Assembly: GCA_029865945.1 (NCBI GenBank)
Contig: JARXAH010000084.1
Coordinates: 59,071 to 123,070, forward strand
From: Bacteriovoracaceae bacterium
GTDB taxonomy: Bacteria; Bdellovibrionota; Bacteriovoracia; Bacteriovoracales; Bacteriovoracaceae
Length of the DNA: 64,000 nucleotides
Direction: 5' to 3'
Part shown: positions 36,505 to 46,048 of the stretch, one piece after another
Position numbering within the stretch: the stretch's first letter is position 1
How the letters are laid out: every line of letters starts with the position of its first letter
The notes under the pieces: model-generated
Database searches by the model: none
What the model saw: only the letters and a program-made list of their open reading frames with translations
What the model was told of the DNA's origin: nothing
Translations under genes and position numbers: made by a program

Positions 36505-36950
36505 TGATTAATTGTAATCGTTCTTAAAATTACATAACATAAATATCTTACCGACAGTTGAAAATCTTCACTGTGGTTTATTTGTTAATAAGTCGATAAG
36601 GTAGGTGGTTTTGTGCTGCCTGCCTTTTCATTTGGGCTGTGCGAAATGTAATTTTTTTGCCTGACGACAAACCCTTCGAATGTGCTATATTGAGATTCCA
36701 CAAAAAACGAACTCTATGTATCAAAAATCAAATTTTTCAAATATGAAACCAACAGAGTATTGTCTCACAAAGTTCATGATTAACATAAACTTAAGTTTCT
36801 AGATATTTGTTTAATTTATTAGTAAATATCTTTGTATTATAATTGAATAAATAATTAACTTTAAAGATTCTAGATTCAGAATTTTTCAAAGCAATATCAT
36901 TTAAAATAAATTACTGTAAAAAACAAAAAATAGTATAAGGACTTCATCCA
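36505..36950. other. 446-bp intergenic region
   Basis: Contains a terminator near its start (listed separately) and then AT-rich sequence with only very short frames (longest seen 19 codons). No repeat, RNA gene or clear promoter beyond the AAGGA ribosome site of the next gene. Confidence 0.5.
36598..36628 (+). terminator. Rho-independent terminator of the Cys-rich secreted gene
   Basis: AAGGTAGG (36598-36605) pairs with CCTGCCTT (36619-36626), one G-T wobble, 13-base loop, T-run through 36628, 94 bp after the stop. Confidence 0.7.
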
Positions 36951-37604
36951 TTGAAAAAAAATCTTAACGACAAACCAAAATTATTTTGGTCCATTTTTAT
37001 ATTAATCATTCTTGGCATGGCCACTTTTCTATTGTGGCCCAAATATCTAAGTATCCATGCAGATCACTTATACGAAAACAATAATAGTTTTGTAAGGTCC
37101 TCAAAGAATAATCCCAACCGTAACAACCTTTCTCTTCAATCAGATAGTTCAATGACAGATAAATCTGACTTAAATGTTCAAGAAACCCTTGCCATGCAAA
37201 AATGCGGCCCGTTTCATCATTGGAACACCGTGCAAGACTTAAAAAAAGACTTAGAGAATGGCAAAAATTTTCAACTGGTGTGGGCCACATGGAAAGGTAA
37301 TACCGATGGACAAAAAATTTCTTGGCAATTTTTTTTAAGGCCACCATCTTTTACTATTGTGGATTCTCTCTTCTTTATCTTAGATAATAACGATGTCCCA
37401 ATGAAGCAAGAAAAAATCCCATCTCCTTTTACTAATCCTATTGGCCAGCAAATTTTTGATCGCATCAAAATCTTAAAATCATCCTTCCCTGACTCACATT
37501 GGCAGTTTGCACTAAATTTCACTGAAGACAAAAACCAAGTGACTGCGATGATTTGGGAGGAAAACGAAGGATTTACTACTTGTCAGAAAAACCAAGCACC
37601 TTAG
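36951..37604 (+). CDS. Membrane-anchored protein of unknown function
   Basis: 217 residues from TTG 36951, supported by AAGGA nine bases upstream. One N-terminal membrane segment (LFWSIFILIILGMATFLLWP, about 11-30), then a polar Asn/Ser-rich linker and a folded part with WKGNTDGQKISWQFF and SHWQFALNF. Two cysteines. Probably a single-pass protein facing the periplasm. No family recognised. Confidence 0.7.
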   Translation: MKKNLNDKPKLFWSIFILIILGMATFLLWPKYLSIHADHLYENNNSFVRSSKNNPNRNNLSLQSDSSMTDKSDLNVQETLAMQKCGPFHHWNTVQDLKKDLENGKNFQLVWATWKGNTDGQKISWQFFLRPPSFTIVDSLFFILDNNDVPMKQEKIPSPFTNPIGQQIFDRIKILKSSFPDSHWQFALNFTEDKNQVTAMIWEENEGFTTCQKNQAP

Positions 37605-37608
37605 TGCG

Positions 37609-38634
37609 CTAGAGATAGTTTTGATAAATACGATTGATGAGCTGACTATTTCTTTGGCCGATTTCTTGAAAATAAGTTTGCAAATCTTCGGATTCAATTC
37701 CCTCAAATTTCAAAAAATCGGGATGATAAATTTTTGATATTCGGTGATAATTTTTTTTACAGATCATGGATTCCTTAGAATCAGATATGGTATCGCTATC
37801 CTCAATCCCCTGCTCCAACATCTGAGTTACTTCATCATCTGATAGGGGAAAAAACAATTGAATTTGATTACATTGATCCATCAATGCTTGCCAGCCACCA
37901 AAAACATTTTCACCCTTTCGCAAATGCGATCTCCAAAGTGTAAAAAAATTTTTCTCTCGTGCTTTTTGATGAGAGCTCCCAAAAAGTTCTAGTATTTCTT
38001 TTTGATTAAATTCTTTATTTTGCGCTTTTAATTGCAAAATTTTTTGCTCTTCTCCACTAAAAATCAACGTCCACAGTCGCATTCCGTCATAGGGCAAATC
38101 AAATGCACGGTTTTTAAAATCTAGTAACGAATGGGAATGCTTGAGAGCTTCCAGCAACGTTTGCAAAAAAATTTGCAAAATAATCTCAGGCAAATCACCT
38201 TGTTTATCTGCCGGGAACTTGTCGCTCGCCAAAAGTTTTTTTAGATAATTGGCGGACTGAGGCATTCTCACTGGGATCGGTAGGATTTTTTGGGTGTGGT
38301 TTTCCCAAATTTCTTCAAAGGCCTTTTGGTCCCATTGGAGCGCCCGGTTGAGGGAGTCCAAGACGCCAAGGAATGTGCGACTATTTTTCGCCTCTTGTCT
38401 TGGCTTCAAAACTGAAACGATCCCCTCACTCTCCCCCGCTGTTAAAATTTTGGATGACGATTCTCTGAGTAATCGCTCCTTATCTTTAACTAAATTCTCA
38501 AACTCTCGATCAGTTTTTGAATAATATTCACTATTGAAACCAGATGGGGTAGGCCGCTTAAAAAAATAATATTTAATGATGATGGCGAGAGAAGATCCAA
38601 GAATGATGTATTCACCAATTTTATCTAAGTTCAG
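37609..38634 (-). CDS. DjlA-like membrane-anchored J-domain protein, probable frameshift at the 5' end
   Basis: The C-terminus YHRISKIYHPDFLKFEG then QEIGQRNSQLINRIY carries the HPD tripeptide of DnaJ J-domains, which stimulate Hsp70. The open frame runs upstream past TTG 38409 to a stop at 38637-38635, and the added part encodes a membrane segment (GEYIILGSSLAIIIKYYFF) followed by a charged stalk, as in DjlA (N-terminal membrane anchor, C-terminal J). There is no ATG in this frame. ATG 38671, overlapping the upstream stop (TAATG), reads MEYKYIDILKVLTELR before a stop and joins well to the J frame by a +1 shift near 38623. Either an indel or an unusual start at CTG 38634; TTG 38409 would lose the anchor. 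Confidence 0.7.
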   Translation of the reverse strand: MNLDKIGEYIILGSSLAIIIKYYFFKRPTPSGFNSEYYSKTDREFENLVKDKERLLRESSSKILTAGESEGIVSVLKPRQEAKNSRTFLGVLDSLNRALQWDQKAFEEIWENHTQKILPIPVRMPQSANYLKKLLASDKFPADKQGDLPEIILQIFLQTLLEALKHSHSLLDFKNRAFDLPYDGMRLWTLIFSGEEQKILQLKAQNKEFNQKEILELFGSSHQKAREKNFFTLWRSHLRKGENVFGGWQALMDQCNQIQLFFPLSDDEVTQMLEQGIEDSDTISDSKESMICKKNYHRISKIYHPDFLKFEGIESEDLQTYFQEIGQRNSQLINRIYQNYL

Positions 38635-38670
38635 TCAATACCTTAAGAATATCAATATATTTGTATTCCA

Positions 38671-38916
38671 TTAGTCTTTAAAAGTTACAGATTTCTCAAA
38701 AAAATCCTGAGTAATCTCTTTTGTCTTAAGGGCATGGGCGACCACCTTAATGGCCGCTTGATAACGCGGGCGCTCCTCCACACTGACGAGGGACAAATCA
38801 AAATGTCTAAACTCATCAAGCGCCGTAGAGGGTTTCACTATTTTTTTTAAAAGTTCAATTGCTTGCTCAGTAGTCATGTTTGTATTTGTCATCTCTTTTA
38901 TTATCCCTGGAGTCAT
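38671..38916 (-). CDS. Small protein of unknown function
   Basis: 81 residues. ATG 38916 is chosen because GGGGA stands six bases upstream. Helical, acidic-neutral, with MTTEQAIELLKKIVKPS and RPRYQAAIKVVAHALKTK; no motif. It starts eight bases after the aconitase stop and its TAA shares a base with ATG 38671 of the J-protein frame, so it belongs to an acnA operon. Confidence 0.65.
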   Translation of the reverse strand: MTPGIIKEMTNTNMTTEQAIELLKKIVKPSTALDEFRHFDLSLVSVEERPRYQAAIKVVAHALKTKEITQDFFEKSVTFKD

Positions 38917-38924
38917 GAAATCCC

Positions 38925-41615
38925 CTACCCGCGAAGCTTGCGAAGGACATAGTGCAAGATTCCCCCATTCTTAAAGTATTCCAATTCATTACCCGTATCA
39001 ATTCGGCAAAGCACTGTCACTTTTTCCACAGATCCATCGCTTCTCGTTATTTCCAACGTCAAGTTGGACTTAGGTGCTAAACCACTGGCGATGCCGTCGA
39101 TGGAAATCGTTTCATTTCCGATAAGTTTAAGTGTTTTGCGAGTTTGATTGCCGGTAAATTGAAGTGGCAAAATTCCCATCCCAATTAAATTGGAACGATG
39201 AATGCGCTCAAAGCTCTCACACACCACGGCCTTCACACCCTGTAAATAAGGGCCCTTGGCCGCCCAGTCACGAGACGATCCGGTTCCGTATTCTTTCCCA
39301 CCAAAAATAACCAGAGGTGTCCCCTCTTTTTGATACTTCATCGCTGCATCATAAATGGAAACCACTTCTTGAGAAGGATACATTTTGGTGAGTCCACCTT
39401 CCACATTATCTAGCATTTCATTTTTGATTCGAATGTTGGCAAACGTTCCTCGCATCATGACTTCGTGATTCCCTCTCCTCGCGCCATAGGAGTTAAAATC
39501 TTTAAATTTTACTCCGTGATCTTGCAAGTAAAGTCCCGCAGGCGAATCGGCCTTAATGGATCCGGCCGGGCTGATGTGATCGGTGGTAATACTGTCACCA
39601 AAAATGGCCAACACTTTTGCTTTGGTAATATTATTAATCGCCACTGGATCTTTTCCCATTCCCTCAAAGTAAGGTGGCTTTCTTACGTACGTACTTTTTG
39701 GATTCCAACTATAAGTGGAACTCTCGGTCACTTGAATTTTTTTCCAATCTTCCGTTCCATCAAACACATTGCTGTATCTTTTTTGAAACATTTCTTTTTT
39801 TACACATTCATTCACTGCGGTCTGTACTTCTTTATTCGATGGCCAAATATCTTTTAAATAAACAGGAATTCCATCGCGGCCCACACCAATGGGTTCCTTT
39901 GATAAATCTTTGCGAACCGATCCCGCCAGCGCGTAAGCAACAACAAGTGGAGGAGACGCTAAAAAATTTGCTTTTACATCTGGGCCAATTCGTCCTTCAA
40001 AATTTCTATTTCCGGAGAGCACAGACGCGGCCACTAAATTTCCTTTCTTGATTCCGGCAGAAATTTTTTCTGTAAGTGGCCCAGAGTTTCCGATACATGT
40101 GGTGCAACCATAACCGACTAATTGAAACCCCAAGGTATCTAAAGATTTTTGCAAACCGGCCTTAATTAAATAATCAGTGACCACTTGCGATCCAGGTGCG
40201 AGGGACGTTTTAACCCACGCTGGAACTGAAAGGCCTCGTTCTACAGCTTTTTTGGCCACTAGTCCTGCGGCCAACATGACGGCCGGGTTAGACGTATTCG
40301 TACAACTCGTGATGGCCGCAATGACCACATCACCATGAGCGAGAGCGTAATCCTCTCCTTCCACATTCACTTCGCTCTCTAGATCACTGACCTTGAAAGC
40401 ATTTTTTAATTCTTCTTCAAATTTTTTCGCCACATTGACTAAAGCGATTTTATCTTGTGGTCTTCTTGGCCCAGACAAGGAAGGAACCACGGTGGCCATA
40501 TCTAATTCTAAAGAATCTGTATAAATGGGAGCGGGAGTAGATTCATCTCTCCATAGGCCTTGTTCTTTGGCGTAGGCCTCGACTAAAGCAATTCGCTCTG
40601 GGGATCTACCAGTTAATGTTAAGTAATTAATCGTTTCATTATCGATAGGAAAGAAACCGCACGTAGCGCCGTACTCTGGCGCCATGTTGGCGATCGTTGC
40701 TCGGTCCGCCAAACTTAATTCACTAAGTCCCGGCCCAAAAAATTCTACAAATTTTCCGACCACACCTTTTTGTCTGAGCATTTGTGTCACTGTTAACACT
40801 AAATCTGTGGCCGTTGTCCCTTCGGGCAATTTTCCACTAAGCTTAAATCCAATCACTTCAGGAATGAGCATGGTAACTGCTTGTCCGAGCATGGCCGCTT
40901 CTGCTTCAATGCCGCCTACACCCCAACCCAAAACTGATAGACCATTAATCATGGTAGTGTGAGAATCCGTTCCCACTAAAGTATCGCAATACGCGAGAGT
41001 CGAGTTCGCTCCTTCTTCGGCCGTCCAAACGACTTGCGCCAAATTTTCTAAATTCACCTGATGACAAATTCCCGTTCCAGGAGGAACCACGCGAAAATTG
41101 CGAAAAGCTTTTTGTCCCCACTTCAAAAATTCGTATCGTTCTTGATTCCTTTCGAATTCTAGATTTACGTTTTGATCAAATGCTTTATCACTGCCTGCCA
41201 CATCCACGGTCACTGAGTGATCGATCACCAAATCAACTTGGGATAGTGGATTAATTTGATTCACATCTCCGCCGAGGGCCTTCATCGCATCTCGCATAAC
41301 AGCTAAATCTACGACCGCAGGAACTCCGGTAAAATCCTGCATGAGTACGCGTGCGGGATAAAAATTAATTTCTTTATCCGAAGATCGATTTTTAATCCAG
41401 TTTCCAAGCGCTTCAATATCTTCTTTATAAACCGCAAATCCATCTTCACATCTGAGTAAATTTTCCAATAAAACTTTTAGGGAATAAGGAAGCTGCGATA
41501 CCCCTTTGACACCCGCGGCCTCTGCGGCCTTCAAACTAAAGTAGTCGTAATTTTTGTTACCAACTTTGAGAGTTTTTTTTACTTTGAAAGAATCTAAACG
41601 TTTAGAAGTGGACAC
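38925..41615 (-). CDS. acnA: Aconitate hydratase A
   Basis: 896 residues, AcnA length. TCA-cycle isomerase citrate/isocitrate with a [4Fe-4S] cluster. Cluster cysteines in AITSCTNTSNPAVML and GYGCTTCIGNSGPL; DSHTTMINGLSVLGWGVGGIEAEA; swivel-domain end GGKEYGTGSSRDWAAKGP. GTG start 41615 with GGAGG six bases upstream. Depends on the SUF operon products elsewhere in the window. Confidence 0.96.
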   Translation of the reverse strand: MSTSKRLDSFKVKKTLKVGNKNYDYFSLKAAEAAGVKGVSQLPYSLKVLLENLLRCEDGFAVYKEDIEALGNWIKNRSSDKEINFYPARVLMQDFTGVPAVVDLAVMRDAMKALGGDVNQINPLSQVDLVIDHSVTVDVAGSDKAFDQNVNLEFERNQERYEFLKWGQKAFRNFRVVPPGTGICHQVNLENLAQVVWTAEEGANSTLAYCDTLVGTDSHTTMINGLSVLGWGVGGIEAEAAMLGQAVTMLIPEVIGFKLSGKLPEGTTATDLVLTVTQMLRQKGVVGKFVEFFGPGLSELSLADRATIANMAPEYGATCGFFPIDNETINYLTLTGRSPERIALVEAYAKEQGLWRDESTPAPIYTDSLELDMATVVPSLSGPRRPQDKIALVNVAKKFEEELKNAFKVSDLESEVNVEGEDYALAHGDVVIAAITSCTNTSNPAVMLAAGLVAKKAVERGLSVPAWVKTSLAPGSQVVTDYLIKAGLQKSLDTLGFQLVGYGCTTCIGNSGPLTEKISAGIKKGNLVAASVLSGNRNFEGRIGPDVKANFLASPPLVVAYALAGSVRKDLSKEPIGVGRDGIPVYLKDIWPSNKEVQTAVNECVKKEMFQKRYSNVFDGTEDWKKIQVTESSTYSWNPKSTYVRKPPYFEGMGKDPVAINNITKAKVLAIFGDSITTDHISPAGSIKADSPAGLYLQDHGVKFKDFNSYGARRGNHEVMMRGTFANIRIKNEMLDNVEGGLTKMYPSQEVVSIYDAAMKYQKEGTPLVIFGGKEYGTGSSRDWAAKGPYLQGVKAVVCESFERIHRSNLIGMGILPLQFTGNQTRKTLKLIGNETISIDGIASGLAPKSNLTLEITRSDGSVEKVTVLCRIDTGNELEYFKNGGILHYVLRKLRG

Positions 41616-41739
41616 GGTGGGCCTCCGTCATTGTCTTTAATGTCTTGGAATATTTTTTATATGATAGGACTTTTTGCCCCTATTGGTCCAGGGAAAATGG
41701 GATTTAAAGAGCGAGAAAAAAACCACCGATAGAAAAAGC

Positions 41740-42201
41740 ATGAATGCACCAAAACCAGTATACGAAGTATCACGTCAAGAACACCTCAACCACCTGCAAA
41801 GGATGATGCCGCTGCTGGCAGGTATCTACTTCTTTCAGTGTTTTTTACTCTGGAATTTTATTACCGAAATGCCGGTGGGAGATATATGTTTTTTAGTGGC
41901 GATTTTTATTAGCGCGGGTATTGGTGGATTATATTTGTACGATAACTATCAAAAAACACTCATCTTCGGTGACTCTATCTTAAGTTATTTTGAGTTGTGG
42001 GGAGGAGCAAAAATCTATTCACTTTCAGATATTAAAAACTTGCGCGCTGATAGCAGCGACTTACTCTTTGGACATTTGGAAATTGAATTTAAAAATGGCG
42101 ATAAATTGCGACTCTACTTTATTGACCGAACTTCCGACGTGGCCAAACTGATTGAAAAATTGATAAAAGATCAGAAGACCAATCTAAAAATTGCTGCTTA
42201 G
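41740..42201 (+). CDS. Two-pass membrane protein with PH-like cytoplasmic domain
   Basis: 153 residues from ATG 41740 (an upstream TTG frame is unlikely). Two membrane segments (about 23-45 and 50-70), then a beta-rich part (LIFGDSILSYFELWGGAKIYSLSDIKNL, IEFKNGDKLRLYFIDR) reminiscent of bacterial PH-like domains of small membrane proteins. No ribosome site is obvious. Function unknown. Confidence 0.65.
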   Translation: MNAPKPVYEVSRQEHLNHLQRMMPLLAGIYFFQCFLLWNFITEMPVGDICFLVAIFISAGIGGLYLYDNYQKTLIFGDSILSYFELWGGAKIYSLSDIKNLRADSSDLLFGHLEIEFKNGDKLRLYFIDRTSDVAKLIEKLIKDQKTNLKIAA

Positions 42202-42240
42202 TAATTAAACTTTATTAAAGCTAATTAAGAAAAATTCCCG

Positions 42241-43092
42241 ATGAGTGCAATTTCATTTTTGATACTTTCTTCTTTCTTTCACGCGACGTGGAATTCTCTC
42301 TTGAAAACTAAACCTCACAAAAATACTTTTTTATTTAAGGCCCTTGTGATTGCGATCACGATTGGCTGGATCTTGAGTTTGATGATTGACCCTTGGGGCC
42401 CCTCCGCAAGCTCTTGGCCCTGGGGAAATATGCTTTTATCTGGCATTACCGAAGGATTTTACTTTGTTACTCTCACGCTCGCGTTGCGTGATGCACCACT
42501 CGCCATGGCGTACTCGGTAACAAGAACGACGGCGATGATTTTGAGTTGGCTTCTGACCGCTTGTTTCATGAGTGAAACGATTCCTCTGCACGAAGTTCCT
42601 GGCGTCATCTTAGTATTAACTGGATTAATCCTTCCCCTCTTTTTTCACTCTAAAAATCATGTGAAGAATCCCTCTCACTCTCTTTTTTGGGCCTATCTTT
42701 GCGGCCTCTCAGTAACGGCCTATAATACTTTTTATTCTTTGGCGCTCAACCATGGGGCCGCTCCCCTGGCAACGATGGCCGTGAGTTTAACGATAGGTGC
42801 TCCCTTTCTATTATTTTTGAAAGACTCATCGCAGGTAAAACTTTTCCACAAAGTTTCGTGGTTTGAATGGAGAAATATATTTCTTTTGGGATTACTTATC
42901 TGCGCTTCGTTTTTTTGCTACTTAAGTGGGCTCATTGGAATCGGCCCTTCCATGGCCATTACCGTTAGAAACTTATCGATTGGTTTTGCGTTAGTTTATT
43001 CAAAAATGTTGGGAGAAAAATTAAACACCGGCGAAAAAATCGCCTTAGGCTTTATCGTGGCCGGTGTTAGTTGGCTCTCTTTTCTTAAGTAA
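42241..43092 (+). CDS. EamA/DMT-family transporter
   Basis: 283 residues with ten predicted membrane segments in two EamA halves; SFFHATWNSLLKTKPHKN at the N-terminus and LALRDAPLAMAYSVTRTTAMILSW are typical of drug/metabolite exporters. Substrate unknown. Followed directly by copy 2 of the dispersed palindrome. Confidence 0.85.
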   Translation: MSAISFLILSSFFHATWNSLLKTKPHKNTFLFKALVIAITIGWILSLMIDPWGPSASSWPWGNMLLSGITEGFYFVTLTLALRDAPLAMAYSVTRTTAMILSWLLTACFMSETIPLHEVPGVILVLTGLILPLFFHSKNHVKNPSHSLFWAYLCGLSVTAYNTFYSLALNHGAAPLATMAVSLTIGAPFLLFLKDSSQVKLFHKVSWFEWRNIFLLGLLICASFFCYLSGLIGIGPSMAITVRNLSIGFALVYSKMLGEKLNTGEKIALGFIVAGVSWLSFLK

Positions 43093-43094
43093 GA

Positions 43095-43242
43095 TGTAAC
43101 TACCTAGGTCCCTCGTAAATTTCGCCACTCTACGGACTCCTTTTTCTGCGGCTTGCCAGGAGCAAGCCTCGAAACGTCGTCCTAGTCGTGACGAAATTTC
43201 CAGAGGGCCTTAGGTAGTTACAAAACCACTTAGGTAGATACA
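43095..43242. repeat. Dispersed imperfect palindrome, copy 2
   Basis: Outer arm GTAACTACCTAGG pairs with CCTTAGGTAGTTAC; inner blocks CCCTCGTAAATTTCGCCAC and GTGACGAAATTTCCAGAGGG pair; tip GGCTTGC-cagga-GCAAGCC. Same architecture and about 85% identity with copy 1, plus the shared tail up to 43242. It lies between convergent genes, just after the EamA gene. Confidence 0.85.
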
Positions 43243-43249
43243 GTAAGAT

Positions 43250-43621
43250 TTAAAATAAGTTATTTTCTTCTTCCATCAACGTCTGCAAACATTCTTTTGC
43301 TTCCTCAACTTCTAGGTGACTGGAACGATGGAAGCGATTGGGATTTTTAATAAATACGAGTTCTACTTTTTGACGATCAACTACACTTGCCGTGACGCTG
43401 CAGTCGCCATCAAATGTTTCAACGGTAGAAGAAATAAACTTGGCGCCACCTTGCGATTTCACCTGACAAAAAGATTTAACGAATTCTAAATTTTGAAAAT
43501 TTCCCTGGCGCAAACACTCAACGACAACCTCTTGATTGATCAAAAAAGTAGAGGCAAAGGTATTCCCCGAAATTCCAAAGATGAGACATGATAACGCAAT
43601 CAAACTAACGTAATTTAACAT
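43250..43621 (-). CDS. Small secreted protein of unknown function
   Basis: 123 residues. Signal peptide (MLNYVSLIALSCLIFGISGNTFA). Mature part has four cysteines (ECLRQG, SFCQVK, DGDCSV, ECLQTL) suited to two disulfides. No family recognised. Convergent with the EamA gene. Confidence 0.65.
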   Translation of the reverse strand: MLNYVSLIALSCLIFGISGNTFASTFLINQEVVVECLRQGNFQNLEFVKSFCQVKSQGGAKFISSTVETFDGDCSVTASVVDRQKVELVFIKNPNRFHRSSHLEVEEAKECLQTLMEEENNLF

Positions 43622-43816
43622 AATTTACTCCTCGTTTAATAATAATCAAGAGAGGAATAGATCAATTGCTCATTTTATACAAGAGTTTTTGTTTCAATCT
43701 GAAATAATTACTAAAAAAAGGCCAAAAATTTAGACCACGGGCCAGCTTGAGCTCAATCCAGAGGGATTTCATTAAACTTTACGATACCCTCATCATCCTA
43801 GATAATAATTTTTATT

Positions 43817-44836
43817 ATGTTTTATTCACTTCTTAAAAAAATTCTTTTTCAATTTGATCCTGAGTTCATTCACCATGAATCGCTAGAGCTCTTCCATGCT
43901 TTCCCCCATTTTTTCTCTAGTTTTTTTCATCATCATTTCAAGACTGATACTCAATTTTTAACTCATCGTCGCAATCCTCTTAAGCTTGTTAATCCCTTGA
44001 TCGTGGCCGCTGGCCTAGACAAAAATGCCGTTGCCCTTCCCATTTGGGAGGCCATGGGGTTTGGTGCCGTAGAAGTAGGAACCGTTACTCCCTTGGCGCA
44101 ATTGGGGAATGCCAAACCAAGAATTTTTCGCTTCAAAGATGAAACGCTGCTCAATTCCATGGGATTTCCCAATTTAGGGATGCATGCTGTGGCGTCAAAT
44201 ATTGCGCGCTTTAAAAAATCCCAGCAGGGTATGATGAAAGTGGGAATTAATATTGGAAAAAATAAAAATACCTCCCTCGAAAATTCCATTAATGATTATT
44301 TGCAAACCTATGAATATCTCTCACCCCTTGCAGATTATGTGGCCATCAATATTTCTTCTCCTAACACTCCTGGACTCAGGTCCTTAGGTAATGAGTCCTG
44401 GTTAAGGGAATGTTTGCAGGAACTAGTCCATGCTCGCAAAAAGAATCCAAAAGCACTCTTTATCAAAGTTGGGCCAGATCTTGCGAAGTTAACTGACTAT
44501 GATTTCTTATCTCGACTCACTCAAGAATTTGATCTTGCAGGAATTGTGGCAACCAATACCACGTCTGATCACCTCTATGGATCAGGCGGAATATCAGGAG
44601 CAAGATTATTAAATAAATCAAGAATGGTGCGCGAATATCTTTTGAAACATTTTCAGCAAACGTGTCCTGAAAAAATCGTGATGGGTGTGGGTGGCATGAG
44701 CAGACCAGAACATTTTCAAGAATTCTGGAACTCTGGTGGAGTTTACGCACAGCTTTATTCTGGACTTATCTATCAAGGGCCTGGCATAATTCGGAAAATT
44801 TTACACACATTTACCATGAAAACTTTAGGTCATTGA
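43817..44836 (+). CDS. pyrD: Dihydroorotate dehydrogenase (quinone), class 2
   Basis: 339 residues. FMN enzyme of the inner membrane that oxidises dihydroorotate with quinone. N-terminal helix (FYSLLKKILFQFDPEFIHHESLELF) matches the membrane-dipping region of class 2. FMN/substrate motifs: AAGLDKNAVALPIWEAMGFG, EVGTVTPLAQLGN, NISSPNTPGLR with catalytic Ser, ATNTTSD, SGGISGARL. Supplies the step missing from the pyr operon at 10110. Confidence 0.95.
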   Translation: MFYSLLKKILFQFDPEFIHHESLELFHAFPHFFSSFFHHHFKTDTQFLTHRRNPLKLVNPLIVAAGLDKNAVALPIWEAMGFGAVEVGTVTPLAQLGNAKPRIFRFKDETLLNSMGFPNLGMHAVASNIARFKKSQQGMMKVGINIGKNKNTSLENSINDYLQTYEYLSPLADYVAINISSPNTPGLRSLGNESWLRECLQELVHARKKNPKALFIKVGPDLAKLTDYDFLSRLTQEFDLAGIVATNTTSDHLYGSGGISGARLLNKSRMVREYLLKHFQQTCPEKIVMGVGGMSRPEHFQEFWNSGGVYAQLYSGLIYQGPGIIRKILHTFTMKTLGH

Positions 44837-44934
44837 GAAATCTTTACCTAGGTAATTGTGGAAAAAATTACTTTGGAGTAGCCATGACCACCATCTTTAA
44901 CCAAATACGGTTGAAAAATTTTAAGGGAAACACC

Positions 44935-45387
44935 ATGAAGTTAGTGATTTATATACTGTATGTAATCCTTGCTGGATCAAAATTACAAAATGCTTTTTCC
45001 CAAAGTAGAGTGAACGTGAGTTCTTCTGCTAATTACGAAGGAAAATCTTTGGCAGGCAATACGTCTTGTCAATTGACGATCGCCAATGATTTGGAAAAAG
45101 AGGACCGAAAGTGGATGAGATTAGTAATCAATAATTCCCTTGAGGCATTAGGGAACAAAGAAAAAGACATTTCGGAATTATTAGTTGAGGACAAAAACAA
45201 TCTACCATTTACGAAATCAAGCATAAAGATTTTTTCACATTTTGATGTAAGTATTGCTAATCAGAATGTCGCCAAGAAAATTTTTGTTTTTCTTGATGAA
45301 GATGGCCTTCCCAAAATGATTAAAGGGGTTTTGTATTACCCAGAATACAAAGAATTTGATTGTGGTTTTTTTCAAGCAACTAATTAA
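44935..45387 (+). CDS. Secreted protein of unknown function
   Basis: 150 residues from ATG 44935, preceded by AAGGGA; the longer frame back to 44833 overlaps pyrD and lacks a start signal. Signal peptide (MKLVIYILYVILAGSKLQNAFS), then a polar beta-rich protein with NVSSSANYEGKS and two cysteines. No family recognised. Confidence 0.6.
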   Translation: MKLVIYILYVILAGSKLQNAFSQSRVNVSSSANYEGKSLAGNTSCQLTIANDLEKEDRKWMRLVINNSLEALGNKEKDISELLVEDKNNLPFTKSSIKIFSHFDVSIANQNVAKKIFVFLDEDGLPKMIKGVLYYPEYKEFDCGFFQATN

Positions 45388-45388
45388 A

Positions 45389-46033
45389 ATGATTCATTGG
45401 TATAAATTCTCCAGGATTTCTCTCTCTCTTTTCAAAGAAACGATTATTAGTTTTTTTCGCTTAAGAAATATTCAAGGAAGGCCAATCATCAGTGTTTTTG
45501 GCTCAGCTAGAATTGCGCAAGATCATATCTATTGCCAACAGGCCAAAAAATTCTGTGAACTTTTATCGGAAAATGGATTATCCATCATGACGGGTGGAGG
45601 AGGCGGAGTGATGGCCGCCATGAACGAAGGTGCCCAGAGAGGCAAGCGCGGACTATCCATAGGACTCAATATTCAACTGCCCTTTGAACAAAAACCCAAC
45701 GCTTTTCTTGATCACTTCATTACCTTTCGTTTTTTCTTAGTTCGCAAACTCATGTTTGTTTATTTTGCTCAAGGGTTCGTTGCCTTTCCTGGTGGAATAG
45801 GAACCTTAGACGAAATCTTTGAAGTGCTCACTCTCATTCAAACGCGAAAAATAAAAAATTTTCCAGTCGTTTTAATGGGGGCCGAATTTTGGTCGCCATT
45901 ATTGGATTTCTTAAGAATTAGGTTGCTCAATGAAAGCATGATTACCCAAGAAGAGTGGGGTAATTTTTATTGTACCGATGATCATCAGATGGCACTAAAA
46001 TACATTCAAGAAAAAATGAAAGGATTAACGTAA
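45389..46033 (+). CDS. LOG-family nucleotide phosphoribohydrolase-like protein
   Basis: 214 residues from ATG 45389, two bases after the previous stop. LOG family (formerly lysine decarboxylase-like): MTGGGGGVMAAMNEGAQRG phosphate-binding loop and FPGGIGTLDEIFEVLTLIQTRK with the catalytic Glu. Members remove ribose 5-phosphate from cytokinin or purine nucleotides; the bacterial substrate here is uncertain. Confidence 0.85.
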   Translation: MIHWYKFSRISLSLFKETIISFFRLRNIQGRPIISVFGSARIAQDHIYCQQAKKFCELLSENGLSIMTGGGGGVMAAMNEGAQRGKRGLSIGLNIQLPFEQKPNAFLDHFITFRFFLVRKLMFVYFAQGFVAFPGGIGTLDEIFEVLTLIQTRKIKNFPVVLMGAEFWSPLLDFLRIRLLNESMITQEEWGNFYCTDDHQMALKYIQEKMKGLT

Positions 46034-46048
46034 ACTAATCGCTCTTCT

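Noticed and set aside
44845..44860. Third copy of the dispersed palindrome (TTACCTAGGTAA)
   Set aside because: Only about ten bases match the outer arm, with no partner arm or inner stems; chance is likely.
44833..44934. Extra N-terminal region of the secreted gene after pyrD
   Set aside because: TTG start overlapping pyrD, no ribosome site; ATG 44935 has AAGGGA and a signal peptide.
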